Below are positions 8,336-19,004 of a DNA stretch of 64,000 nucleotides, in pieces. Position 1 is the stretch's first letter. Every line of letters begins with the position of its first letter. The DNA is taken from contig VBIQ01000005.1 of NCBI GenBank assembly GCA_005880985.1, positions 124,001 to 188,000 of the forward strand. The letters run 5' to 3'. Origin of the DNA: Chloroflexota bacterium. GTDB taxonomy: Bacteria; Chloroflexota; Dormibacteria; Aeolococcales; Aeolococcaceae. The notes beneath the pieces were generated by a model. It saw nothing but the letters and a program-made list of their open reading frames with translations. It searched no databases and had not been told where the DNA came from. The position numbers and the translations under genes were made by a program.

Positions 8336-8992
8336 TCAGGGGTGGAACGGCTCCAGGTGCTTCAGGTCCTCCTCGGTCAGATGGGCGAAGAGGGCGAGGT
8401 CGTCGCTGCGGTCGAGAAAGCGGACCTGGAGGACCACGTCCTCCTTGAAGAAGCCGTCGGGATGCATGACGATCCCGATCAGCTCGCCGGCGTCGACGAG
8501 CACGTCACGCACGGTGCCGAGCCTGCGCCCGGTCCGGCCCAGCATCACGTTCTCGCCCGGCCTCACCTCGAGCTCACCGGGATGCCTGGCATGCCGTTCG
8601 ATGAGCCGCGGGATGTATCCGACGCTGGCACCGAGCAGCACCAGAGCCTCCTTCCCGACATCGCCGCCGGTGAGCGGCGCCGTCCGGTAGGAGAGGTAGG
8701 GATGGAGGTGTCGCAGCTCGCTGGTGGACAGGACCACGTCGATCCGCTCACGGGTGACGCTCCTCAGGGTCGTGGTCGGGATCGCCAGGTCGTCCTCGAC
8801 GAGGGCCTCCGCGGCCAGGTGGTGGCCCGAGAAACGCCTGGTCTCCTGCGCCACGATGGCGTGCAGCTCCATGGTGTCCTGGTCGACGATCAGCCGGCGC
8901 AGCTCACCGATGTTCTCGCCGTCGCTGCTGTACACGGCCGCGCCGAAATGGAAGTCCTCGACCCGGTGAGCGGGCGATTCTGAGATCGGCAC
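8336..8992 (-). CDS. PRC-barrel domain protein, two barrels
   Basis: The 218 residues contain two PRC-barrel-like halves. The first (FHFGAAVYSSDGENIGELRRLIVD) and second (VRPGENVMLGRTGRRLGTVRDVLVD) show the repeated hydrophobic pattern with a GxxxG-type turn. Such proteins are small RNA-processing or membrane-associated adaptors, and the role here is unknown. Start is a GTG preceded by GAGGAGG about 6 nt upstream; a TAGAAT further upstream could be its -10 box. The protein has no signal peptide and is probably cytoplasmic. Confidence 0.75.
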   Translation of the reverse strand: MPISESPAHRVEDFHFGAAVYSSDGENIGELRRLIVDQDTMELHAIVAQETRRFSGHHLAAEALVEDDLAIPTTTLRSVTRERIDVVLSTSELRHLHPYLSYRTAPLTGGDVGKEALVLLGASVGYIPRLIERHARHPGELEVRPGENVMLGRTGRRLGTVRDVLVDAGELIGIVMHPDGFFKEDVVLQVRFLDRSDDLALFAHLTEEDLKHLEPFHP

Positions 8993-9046
8993 AGGGCACC
9001 TCCTCGTGGGTGAAGCATTCTAGTCGCGCCGCTGCCCGTGGGCCGC

Positions 9047-10252
9047 TCACGGGCACGCGTCGTTGCGCCCCGGCCCGTCGTACACCAGCGGATCCTGGCC
9101 GAGCAGCATGCGAGCGGAGTGAAGCATGCGATCGAGGATCTGCTGTCCCTCGCCGGCATGAGGATCGAGCGGCTGGGGTTGAGCGTTGTCGTGGATGCGG
9201 AGGGGAACGTACTGCACGCCGACCAGCGTGGTGTCGTAGAAGTAGTAGCGCCCCACCACACTCTCCTGGGTGCCGACGCTCCAGTCCTGATCGAACAGGA
9301 AATTGCCGTGCGCGTACGTGATCAGCCTGCCGCGGTAGACCTCGCCGGCCTGGACACAGTGGGGATGGTTACCAATCACCAGATCGGCGCCGGCGTCGAC
9401 GGTGATGCGCCCGACCGTCCTCGGGTCGTCGTCGGCAAGGCCCGGCGCGCTGAAGGGGAAGGTCTCGTACTCCCGACCCCAGTGAAACTGGACGGCCACG
9501 ATGTCGGCCTGAGCGCGGGCCTGGGCGACCTGATCGCGGAGCTGCGCCTGGTCGAACCGGGCGCCCACCAGGTTCATCCCGATGACGGCGACCTTGAGAC
9601 CGCGCATGTCGCGAACCGCGATGCGGCCCAAGCCGCTGACCGAGATCCCCTTGGAGATCAGGAGCTGCTGGGTCTCGGCGATCCCCTGCTGCCCGTAGTT
9701 GGAGATGTGATTGTTGGCGACGTTGGCAATCCCGATGCCCGCGCCCACCATGGCGCCGGCGATGCGCGGGTCACCGCAGAACTGAAAGCCGCTGGTGAGG
9801 TCGGGGCAGTTGGGGATCAGCGGAGCCTCCAGGTCGACGACGCTGAGATCGCCGCTCTCGAGCAGTGACCGGGTGGCCGCGAACGGATAGGTCCAGTCGC
9901 CGAGGCGGCGCAGCGCATGCTGGGTCAACCGCGCCGGAATCAGGTCGCCGGTGACCACCAGGACACGCAGCCGGGCGGGATCGAGTCCGGTGGTCTGCGG
10001 CGGATCACCGCTGTACATCGCTGCCGGCTCCAGGCCGGGCAGGCGACCGTCACTGCTGGGGACGAGCGCGGCCGGCGTACCGGGCGAGGGCGCGGGCGAC
10101 GACGGGGATGTGAGCGCCGTCGGTGACGCGCCGGTGCTCGGGTTGTGGGACGGCCGACCGGAGGACTGCGCCGGCACGCTCCCGCTGCTGCAGCCGGCGA
10201 GCACGAGCGCCAGACAGGCAAGACCACGAGCGGGAATCGAGTCTGTCGGCAA
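9047..10252 (-). CDS. CapA-family metallophosphatase-fold lipoprotein
   Basis: The protein belongs to the CapA/PgsA family linked to poly-gamma-glutamate and capsule formation. Motifs in order: LVVTGDLIPAR, DLEAPLI, NVANNHISNYG, VQFHWGREYE, IGNHPHCVQ and AHGNFLFDQ, which together form the calcineurin-like metal site. I choose the TTG start at 10252 because it gives a short signal peptide ending in the lipobox LAGC and lies directly after the stop of the upstream adenylate-forming gene, with GGAG upstream. A Ser/Thr/Pro-rich linker follows the lipidated Cys. The product is thus predicted to be on the outer face of the membrane. Coupling to a CapK-like gene suggests one pathway. Substrate unknown. 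Confidence 0.88.
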   Translation of the reverse strand: MPTDSIPARGLACLALVLAGCSSGSVPAQSSGRPSHNPSTGASPTALTSPSSPAPSPGTPAALVPSSDGRLPGLEPAAMYSGDPPQTTGLDPARLRVLVVTGDLIPARLTQHALRRLGDWTYPFAATRSLLESGDLSVVDLEAPLIPNCPDLTSGFQFCGDPRIAGAMVGAGIGIANVANNHISNYGQQGIAETQQLLISKGISVSGLGRIAVRDMRGLKVAVIGMNLVGARFDQAQLRDQVAQARAQADIVAVQFHWGREYETFPFSAPGLADDDPRTVGRITVDAGADLVIGNHPHCVQAGEVYRGRLITYAHGNFLFDQDWSVGTQESVVGRYYFYDTTLVGVQYVPLRIHDNAQPQPLDPHAGEGQQILDRMLHSARMLLGQDPLVYDGPGRNDACP

Positions 10253-10254
10253 GG

Positions 10255-11589
10255 TCAGGATGAGCTCCGAGCCCGCACGTCGGAGAACACCGACCGCCAA
10301 CGGCCGGGGGGCACGGTGAGTCGATCGAGGCAGCGGACCTGCACGGACACGCGGTCGGACAGGACGGCACTGACCGACCGCCGCAGCTCCTCGACCACGT
10401 CGGCAGGCAGAGACGCCTCCACCTCGACCACGACCGTCCCGTCGCTGAGCTGGTGAACCCGGGACCGGCGAACCGCGCGGAGCCATGTTGCCGGCAGATG
10501 GCAGCTAAGCCAGAACCTCTGTGGTGGAACCCTTCCGTGAGCGCCGTCCCAGATCCAGTCCATGGCTCGCCCGTCGATGGAGGCCAAGGCTCGACCTCGG
10601 TAGCCGCACGCGCACGGTCGGTCCGCCGCAACCGCCATGTCGTCGAGCCGGTAGCGAACGATCGGCATCAGACGATTCCACAACGCGGTCACCGTCACCC
10701 GGCCGGGCTGCGGGGGCGCTGCCGGCTCATCGCGATCGTCGAGCAGCTCGACGATCACCGATTCGTCGGCGATATGGTAGAGGTCACGGCAGCGGCACTG
10801 GGCGGCGATCGATCCTGTTTCGGTGGCGCCGTAGTGGTCGATGGGGTCGCATCCCCAGAGCGCATGGATGGTCTGACGCGTGTCGCTCTCCAGCAGCTCC
10901 GCGAAGGTGTAGACGGCCCTCGGCCAAGTCCCGGGCCGCCAGCCCGTGTCCCACAGGACACGCCCGGCGGCGACGAGCATCTTGCCCGGACCAATGACGA
11001 CACGAGGACGCGCCCGAGCCACCTCCGCGGCGCGCACCTCGGGCTCGGAGTTCGGTGTGATCCGGCACTGGCCAAGCACACCGAGCCAGCCGAGGATCCC
11101 GCCAACGGTCCGGCGCTCGTCGTCTCCCAGACTCGCCCACCGGGTCCAGGGGCGGAGCCGGCGCTCGTGGGGTCGCGAGTGCACCAGCGCGCCGAGCCAC
11201 CACGAGCCACCGGGGGGATACTCGATCTCGAGGCGCTCCCCGGTGCTCCCGGAGGTCGTGAGCGTGAAGGTGCGCGGGGGGAGCGGGGCCGCGCGGCGCT
11301 GCTCGACCGGGTACGCGGCCAGGTCGCGCCGAGGCACCACCGGCAGGTGCGCGATCGCCTTCTCGGGAGTATCTGCCGACAGAGCCGCCGCGACAGCGCC
11401 ATCGGCCCATCGGCTCCGGTAGGGCTCGGCCGTTGCGGCGCCGCGCACGACGGACCGGAGCCAGCGACGCCGATGGTCGAGGAGCTCCTCGTCGGTCAGT
11501 CCCTTGGTGAGCGCCCGCACCGTGCGAACGGTCGCCAGGACCGCAGGCTGCGGCACGACGAGTGGGGGTTCGTCAAGGAGTCGCCGCAT
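10255..11589 (-). CDS. PaaK/CapK-like adenylate-forming protein
   Basis: The 444 residues match the phenylacetate-CoA ligase/coenzyme F390 synthetase/CapK branch of adenylating enzymes. Visible motifs are the ATP-binding P-loop TLTTSGSTGE (near residue 105), YGATETGS, the AQCRC region, MPIVRYRLDDMA and CACGYRGRALASIDGR. These enzymes activate a carboxylate as acyl-AMP and pass it to a thiol or amine. The stop codon abuts the CapA-like start, so the two genes are probably translationally coupled. CapK relatives occur in capsule loci, which fits this context; the carboxylate substrate is unknown. It is the most canonical of the three related genes in the cluster. Confidence 0.85.
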   Translation of the reverse strand: MRRLLDEPPLVVPQPAVLATVRTVRALTKGLTDEELLDHRRRWLRSVVRGAATAEPYRSRWADGAVAAALSADTPEKAIAHLPVVPRRDLAAYPVEQRRAAPLPPRTFTLTTSGSTGERLEIEYPPGGSWWLGALVHSRPHERRLRPWTRWASLGDDERRTVGGILGWLGVLGQCRITPNSEPEVRAAEVARARPRVVIGPGKMLVAAGRVLWDTGWRPGTWPRAVYTFAELLESDTRQTIHALWGCDPIDHYGATETGSIAAQCRCRDLYHIADESVIVELLDDRDEPAAPPQPGRVTVTALWNRLMPIVRYRLDDMAVAADRPCACGYRGRALASIDGRAMDWIWDGAHGRVPPQRFWLSCHLPATWLRAVRRSRVHQLSDGTVVVEVEASLPADVVEELRRSVSAVLSDRVSVQVRCLDRLTVPPGRWRSVFSDVRARSSS

Positions 11590-11668
11590 GGCCGCAGGTG
11601 CTCAGCAGTTCTTGCCGCCCGGAGGCGGGCCGGGTGCTGGTGCGAAGCTCACGCTGGGAGTGACGGGA

Positions 11669-13252
11669 CTAGCGGCCGGGCGAGCCGCCTCCTCCTCGCC
11701 CTGGCAGAGTCTCAAAGGGCAGGATCTTCCCGGACGCGGTCGGTACCGGTGGCCGTCGCTCGACGACGAGCGCTCCGGATCTCGACCAGACATCGGTTGC
11801 GAGCCGCCCCAGCTCCGAAGCTCGCAAGCCGTCCCGCACCACGCCGAGGATCTCCGCTTCGTCGATGGCGCCGAGCGCGGGGTGGAGACGCACCACCAAG
11901 CGGGCCCAGCCGTCCTGTTCGCACTCCAGAAACTGGTAGTGGACGCTCGCACCTCCGAAGCGTGCCGGGAGCACCTTCTCCACGAGCTGCTCGAACGCCT
12001 CGCCGGGGACGGTCGTTCCGCCGGCGACGACCTTGCTCATCCCACGGATGTGGCGCAGGCGGGTTCGGACGCCGAGGCGGCCCAGTTCGCACGTGCAACG
12101 CGCGTCATCATGAGCAATCTCACCGTAATCGTCGTTCTCGAGGTTGATCGCGATCAGCGGCGCGGCGGGAGCCAGACTTGTCCAGCAGAAGGCATCCACC
12201 ACGACCCCGTCGGCACGCTCGCGAGGCCGTCCGAGCACGACATGCTTGTACGCGAGGGCGTGAACCTCCTCCGGAGCGCAGGCCGGGCACGCGATACCGA
12301 GCCCTCCGAGCTGAGTAGACCCATAGCTGTTGAGAGGCCTAGCCCCACTGGCACGGATTGTCTGGAGTCGTGTCGCGGTGAGCGGTTCACCGCTGGTCGC
12401 CACGACAAGCCCCTCGAGCGAGATCCCGTCGGCCAGCGCGCGGTGGGCGAGAGCAACGGCCGACGTCGGGTAGGTGACCAAGCAGGCGCGACCGTGCCGA
12501 GCGAGCGCGTCGCGGCACCATGTGATCACGGCATCCGGCGACGTCGTGAGCCGCGGCCTGGGGAGGCGGACGCCGGTGCCCACGGTCAGAAGTGGAAGCA
12601 TCACGTTCGCGAGCCGCTTGCGCAATGAGACCCTCGCATCGCCGGCAGGAATCTGGCTGAACCAGTGGTCAAGTGAGCCTCCGAGCGCGGCCCACGTCAG
12701 GACACTGTTGATGCCCGCACCAGCGGGTAAGGCCGGATACCAGACAGCCTTTGCGAGCCTGGAGATGTCCCACGTCACTTCGCTGATCGCCCCATCGAGA
12801 GCCCACGTGCGCAAGCACGCAAAGCTCAGAGGAGCGCCGATGCCGCCGGAACGTGTTCCCCCGCTTCTGGAGATGTAGTCCGCGCGGATGCAGGGGTTGT
12901 GGAAGTCTGGCGGGCTGAAGTCGAACGAGCTCGAGCCGCGGCGTGCGGGGGTCTTGCCGAGGAACTCCTCATATGCGACGTACACGCCACCGTCGCAGAG
13001 CGACCGCAGGGTGTCATCGAGTCCGTTGCCACGCACCAGCGCGACCACCGATCCGGCATCGAGGCCGGCATTCCCGAGAAGCCGGCGGTACGGACTCGAC
13101 GGGAAGGGCCACACCGCATCATTAAGCATCCGAAGGAAACGTTCGCCGCGGTGGGCGATCCCGTCGCTGACGTAGCGGCGAGCCTCTTCGACGCCCACTG
13201 TATCCCGCAGAAACGTGCGCAGGCCGCGAGCGAAGCGCCATCCCTGTTGCAT
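11669..13252 (-). CDS. CapK-like adenylate-forming paralog 1 with altered P-loop
   Basis: This 527-residue protein is closely similar (very roughly 80% by eye) to the next gene upstream and more distantly to the 10255-11589 product. The ATP-binding loop reads SRSGGTRSGG instead of the usual TSGSTG. Later elements remain: YGSTQLGGLG (motif with the catalytic-pocket Tyr), a CPAC cluster, CTCELGRLG and HIRGMSKVV. GLVVATSGEPLTA forms the central beta-strand region. It may still adenylate an unknown acid, or it may have lost activity. The ATG is supported by a TAGCAT box 8 nt upstream, and no ribosome site is seen. Tandem position indicates a duplication. Confidence 0.82.
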   Translation of the reverse strand: MQQGWRFARGLRTFLRDTVGVEEARRYVSDGIAHRGERFLRMLNDAVWPFPSSPYRRLLGNAGLDAGSVVALVRGNGLDDTLRSLCDGGVYVAYEEFLGKTPARRGSSSFDFSPPDFHNPCIRADYISRSGGTRSGGIGAPLSFACLRTWALDGAISEVTWDISRLAKAVWYPALPAGAGINSVLTWAALGGSLDHWFSQIPAGDARVSLRKRLANVMLPLLTVGTGVRLPRPRLTTSPDAVITWCRDALARHGRACLVTYPTSAVALAHRALADGISLEGLVVATSGEPLTATRLQTIRASGARPLNSYGSTQLGGLGIACPACAPEEVHALAYKHVVLGRPRERADGVVVDAFCWTSLAPAAPLIAINLENDDYGEIAHDDARCTCELGRLGVRTRLRHIRGMSKVVAGGTTVPGEAFEQLVEKVLPARFGGASVHYQFLECEQDGWARLVVRLHPALGAIDEAEILGVVRDGLRASELGRLATDVWSRSGALVVERRPPVPTASGKILPFETLPGRGGGGSPGR

Positions 13253-13260
13253 GGCGCCGT

Positions 13261-13266
13261 ATGCTA
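13261..13266 (-). promoter_or_regulatory. -10 box TAGCAT, CapK-like paralog 1
   Basis: TAGCAT ends 8 nt before the ATG, so transcription would begin at or next to the start codon. Confidence 0.5.
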
Positions 13267-13407
13267 GCAGTTCAGCAAGGTGCGCTCAGCCCCACTCAGA
13301 CCGCCGAATCTGGACCATACGCCGTGCATTGCTGCGACGGAACCAGAAGCTGCATCGATGGAATCACTGAATCGCTGCCAGTACCAATGGAAGCTACCTC
13401 TCGGAAA

Positions 13408-14994
13408 CTAGCGCTCGGCCGAGCCGGCGCCACGTCGTCCGGGCAGCGTCTCAAACGGCATGACCTTTCCGGACGCGGTTGGTGCGGGTACCCGTCGCTC
13501 GACCATGAGCGCTCCGGATCTCGACCAGACATCGGTGGCCAGCCGTCCCAGCTCCGAAGCTCGTAGACAGTCCCGCACCACGCCGAGGATCTCCTCTTCG
13601 TCCATGGGGCCGAGGGTGGGGTGGATACGCAGCACCAAGCGAGCCCACCCACCCTGCTCGCGCTCCAGAAACTGGTAGTGGACGCTCGCACCTCCGAAGC
13701 GTGCCGGGAGCACCTTCTCCACGAGCTTCTCGAATTCCTCGCCGGGGACTGTCGTCCCGGCGGCAACGACCTTGCTCATCCCACGGATGTGTCGCAGGCG
13801 GGTTCGGACACCGAGGCGGCTCAGTTCGCATGTGCAAGGCTCGTCATCCTGAACGACCTCGCCGTAGTCGTCGTTCTCGAGGTTGATCGCGATCAGCGCG
13901 GCAGCCGAAGCCAGACCTGTCCAGCAGAAGGCGTCCACGGTGACGCCGTCGGCACGCTCGCGCGGCCGCGCGAGCACGGCATGCTCGTGCGTGAAGGCAT
14001 GAACCTCCTCCGGAGCGCAGGCGGGGCATGCGGTGCCGAGTAGCCCGAAGTGAGCCGCTCCGTACGTGTTGAAAGGCGTCGCGCCGCTGGCACGGATCTT
14101 CTCGATCCGTGTTGCCGTGAGCGGTTCCCCAGCCGTCGCGACGACCAGCCCGTCGAGCGAGACCCCGTTGGCAAGCGCGTGGTGGGCGAGGTCAACGGCC
14201 GACGTCGGGTAGGTAATGATCAAGCAGGCGCGAACCTGCCGAGCCAGCGCACCACGGCACCATGCGATCACGACGTCGGGCGAGCTCGTGAGCTGCGGCC
14301 ATGGGAGACGGACGCCGGTGCCCATCGTCAGAAATGGCAGCATCAGGTTCACGAGCCGCTTGCGAAATGAGATCCCCGCGGCGCCGACGGCAATCTGGCT
14401 GAACCAGCAGTCAACTGACTCTCCCAGCGCAGCCCACAGCAGGACAGCGTTGATGCCCGCACCGGCGGGGAGGGCCGGCAACCAGACAGCCTTGGGGAGC
14501 TTGGAGATGTGCCACGGCGCTGCGGTCATCGCGAGGTCCAGAGCCCGCGTGCGCAAGCCTGCAAAGCTCAGAGGGGCGCCGATGCCGGCGGAACGCGTTC
14601 CACCACTTCTGGAGAAGTAGTCCGCTCGAATGCGGGGATTGTGGAAGTCCCGCGGGGTGAAGTCGAACGAGCTCGAGCCGCGACGCGCGGGGGCTTGGCC
14701 GAGGTACTCCTCATACGCGACGTACACGCCCGCGTCGCAGAGCGAGCGCAGGGTGCCGTCGAGTCCGCTGGCGTGTACGAGCGCGACCACCGATCCGGCA
14801 TCGAGCCCGGCATTTTCGAGAAGCCGGCGGTACGGACTGGACGGGAATGGCCACACTGCCTCCTCCAGCATCCGAAGGAAACGTTCGTCGCGGTGGGCAA
14901 GCCCGTCGCTGACGTAGCGGCGAGCCTCGTCGACGTCCACTCGATTCCGCAGGAACGTGCGTAGTCCGCGAGTGAAGCGCCATCCCTGTCGCAT
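13408..14994 (-). CDS. CapK-like adenylate-forming paralog 2 with altered P-loop
   Basis: The 528-residue product aligns end to end with the 11669-13252 product, including shared N-terminal WRF-RGLRTFLR and C-terminal LPFETLPGR-type segments; the intergenic 155 bp show no gene. Its P-loop is SRSGGTRSAG. The CPAC and CTC cysteines and HIRGMSKVV are kept, while YGSTQLGG has become YGAAHFGLLG, so the two copies differ around the adenine pocket and may use different substrates. A TAGGAT box lies 6 nt before the ATG. It is the first gene of a four-gene minus-strand series ending in the CapA-like gene. Confidence 0.82.
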   Translation of the reverse strand: MRQGWRFTRGLRTFLRNRVDVDEARRYVSDGLAHRDERFLRMLEEAVWPFPSSPYRRLLENAGLDAGSVVALVHASGLDGTLRSLCDAGVYVAYEEYLGQAPARRGSSSFDFTPRDFHNPRIRADYFSRSGGTRSAGIGAPLSFAGLRTRALDLAMTAAPWHISKLPKAVWLPALPAGAGINAVLLWAALGESVDCWFSQIAVGAAGISFRKRLVNLMLPFLTMGTGVRLPWPQLTSSPDVVIAWCRGALARQVRACLIITYPTSAVDLAHHALANGVSLDGLVVATAGEPLTATRIEKIRASGATPFNTYGAAHFGLLGTACPACAPEEVHAFTHEHAVLARPRERADGVTVDAFCWTGLASAAALIAINLENDDYGEVVQDDEPCTCELSRLGVRTRLRHIRGMSKVVAAGTTVPGEEFEKLVEKVLPARFGGASVHYQFLEREQGGWARLVLRIHPTLGPMDEEEILGVVRDCLRASELGRLATDVWSRSGALMVERRVPAPTASGKVMPFETLPGRRGAGSAER

Positions 14995-15000
14995 GGCGGC

Positions 15001-15006
15001 ATCCTA
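15001..15006 (-). promoter_or_regulatory. -10 box TAGGAT, CapK-like paralog 2
   Basis: TAGGAT lies 6 nt before the ATG, with no room for a ribosome-binding site. Confidence 0.5.
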
Positions 15007-15158
15007 GCAAGGGCCACAGCGAGCGCACGCATTCACCTCGGGCTACAGCAACAGCTCCTGTCACAACTCCTACCAGGGCACTGACCGCGACAGACCTGCG
15101 CTGTGCCTGCGCCGCGTGCGGTTCCGTCGTTCGGGCGCCGCCATGTTGGCAGGATAAG

Positions 15159-15230
15159 TACCCCCGGCAGGAATCGAACCTGCGCGCAAGGTTTAGGAAA
15201 CCTCTGCTCTATCCACTGAGCTACGGGGGT
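15159..15230 (-). tRNA. tRNA-Arg (anticodon CCU)
   Basis: Folding by eye gives a complete cloverleaf of 72 nt: acceptor ACCCCCG/CGGGGGT plus discriminator A, D-stem GCTC/GAGC, anticodon stem GAGGT/ACCTT with loop TTCCTAA (anticodon CCT), a 4-nt variable loop, and T-arm GCAGG-TTCGATT-CCTGC. CCA is not encoded. It reads AGG codons. A TAATCT on the same strand at 15245-15250 could be its -10 box. Confidence 0.96.
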
Positions 15231-15367
15231 GCACTGCTGGTGACAGATTAGCGACTCGGCGGCAGACCGGCTCACGGCGTCTCTGCCAAAGCCGAGAGCC
15301 GCCACCGACGAGTTCCTCGGCCGGCCGATTCCGCCCGGGCAACGGCTTGACCGTCACCCGTCGAGGC

Positions 15368-17787
<2,420 letters not shown>

Positions 17788-17840
17788 ACAGGTATTCGGA
17801 TGTCGCGGCCAGCATACGCCGGCCGGCCGCGGCCGGCGGC

Positions 17841-19004
17841 TCAGCCGTCGATGCCGGTCTGCGCCTGCTCCACCGCGAGCAACCCCTGGTTCATCCGCGC
17901 CCAGGCAGCGTTGATCTCCGACCCGCTCATGCTCACCGATGCGCCGGCGGCGCCGCCGGCGAGCAGCCGCAGCCCGGCGGTGAGGGCCGGCGGCCGGGCC
18001 GCGAACGTGGCCGGCGGGTGTTGCTGCTCGAGCCGGCCGGCGAGTTGGTGCGCCGCCAGGCCGAGCCGCAGCAGGTCTGACCTGCAGGCGGCGTCGAGCC
18101 GGCCGGCGCAGGAAGCGCGCTCGTGATCGTAGGCGGCGTACACGGTGCGCAGGCCAGCGTCGACCTCGTGCCGGTAGGCACGCACGTCGGGCGGCTCCAA
18201 CGCCAGGCTGGCCACTCCGGTCGCCAGGGTCATCCCCAGCAGCATGCCGACATAGGCGATGCCGATCCACAACCGTGCGGGCATCGGCGCCAGCTCCTGC
18301 GAGGCCGCTCCGCGCCGCCGCAGCACCCGGACCGCCGATCCCAGAGCGACGGCCGCCACCACCAACGCCACCGGGTCGAGCCGGGCCACCACCACCAGAG
18401 CGACCACGCCGCCGAACGCCGCCACCAGTCCGGCGAACAGGATCGACGGGTTGAGCGCCGTGCCGATCACACCGCCGTCGAGCCCGGGCGCCGGAAGCAG
18501 GTTGAGAACGTTGAGCAGCAGGACGAAGACGGAGATCCCCAGCAGCGCCGTCCGCGGGGACCCGTCCGGCAGCAGGAGCGCCGTGCCGAGAAACATCAGC
18601 GCACCCAGCGCGCCGGTGAGTGGCCCGCCCATGGCGACGGTGGCGGCCTCGCGCGAACTCCCGTCGCGACGCTGCCACATGACGAAGGCGCCGAGGGGGC
18701 CGACGAAGACCGGCGGCGACGCCGGCACGCCCGCTAGGCGCGCGAAGAGCAGGTGACCGAGCTCATGGACGCCGACCAGCGCCATGACACCGATCGAGAT
18801 CCAGGGGCCGACGGCGGGAAGCAGCAGAAGCACGCTGACCGCCCACGTCGTCGCCGCCAGCCGCCACGAACGGTTGGGTCGCGGCAGCCGGAGCGCCGTC
18901 GCGAGTGCCGGCTGCGGCAGCGCCCGGCCACCACCCGCGGCCGCGAGCTGCGGCGGCGGCCAGTTGTAATAGAGGTACAGCACGTCGACGGCGCCCGCGG
19001 CCAT
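17841..19004 (-). CDS. M50-family site-2-protease-like membrane metallopeptidase
   Basis: The 387-residue membrane protein carries HELGH (zinc ligands and catalytic Glu) in a transmembrane helix. The second M50 motif follows as LNLLPAPGLDGG, whose Asp is the third ligand. About seven hydrophobic segments precede a soluble helical C-terminal region of about 130 residues that is not typical of the family. It is probably an intramembrane protease; the substrate is unknown. The ATG overlaps the stop of the TPR gene by one base (TGATGG), indicating an operon and fixing the start over an upstream extension of the frame. Confidence 0.86.
   Translation of the reverse strand: MAAGAVDVLYLYYNWPPPQLAAAGGGRALPQPALATALRLPRPNRSWRLAATTWAVSVLLLLPAVGPWISIGVMALVGVHELGHLLFARLAGVPASPPVFVGPLGAFVMWQRRDGSSREAATVAMGGPLTGALGALMFLGTALLLPDGSPRTALLGISVFVLLLNVLNLLPAPGLDGGVIGTALNPSILFAGLVAAFGGVVALVVVARLDPVALVVAAVALGSAVRVLRRRGAASQELAPMPARLWIGIAYVGMLLGMTLATGVASLALEPPDVRAYRHEVDAGLRTVYAAYDHERASCAGRLDAACRSDLLRLGLAAHQLAGRLEQQHPPATFAARPPALTAGLRLLAGGAAGASVSMSGSEINAAWARMNQGLLAVEQAQTGIDG

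Noticed and set aside
11602-11952. Minus-strand frame overlapping the end of the CapK-like paralog 1
   Set aside because: Offset shadow frame; the paralog's conserved C-terminus (matching paralog 2) proves the other frame, and the Pro-rich tail has no support.
13253-13407. Possible gene remnant between the two CapK-like paralogs
   Set aside because: Short frames only, no similarity to the paralogs by eye apart from the promoter; treated as plain intergenic sequence.
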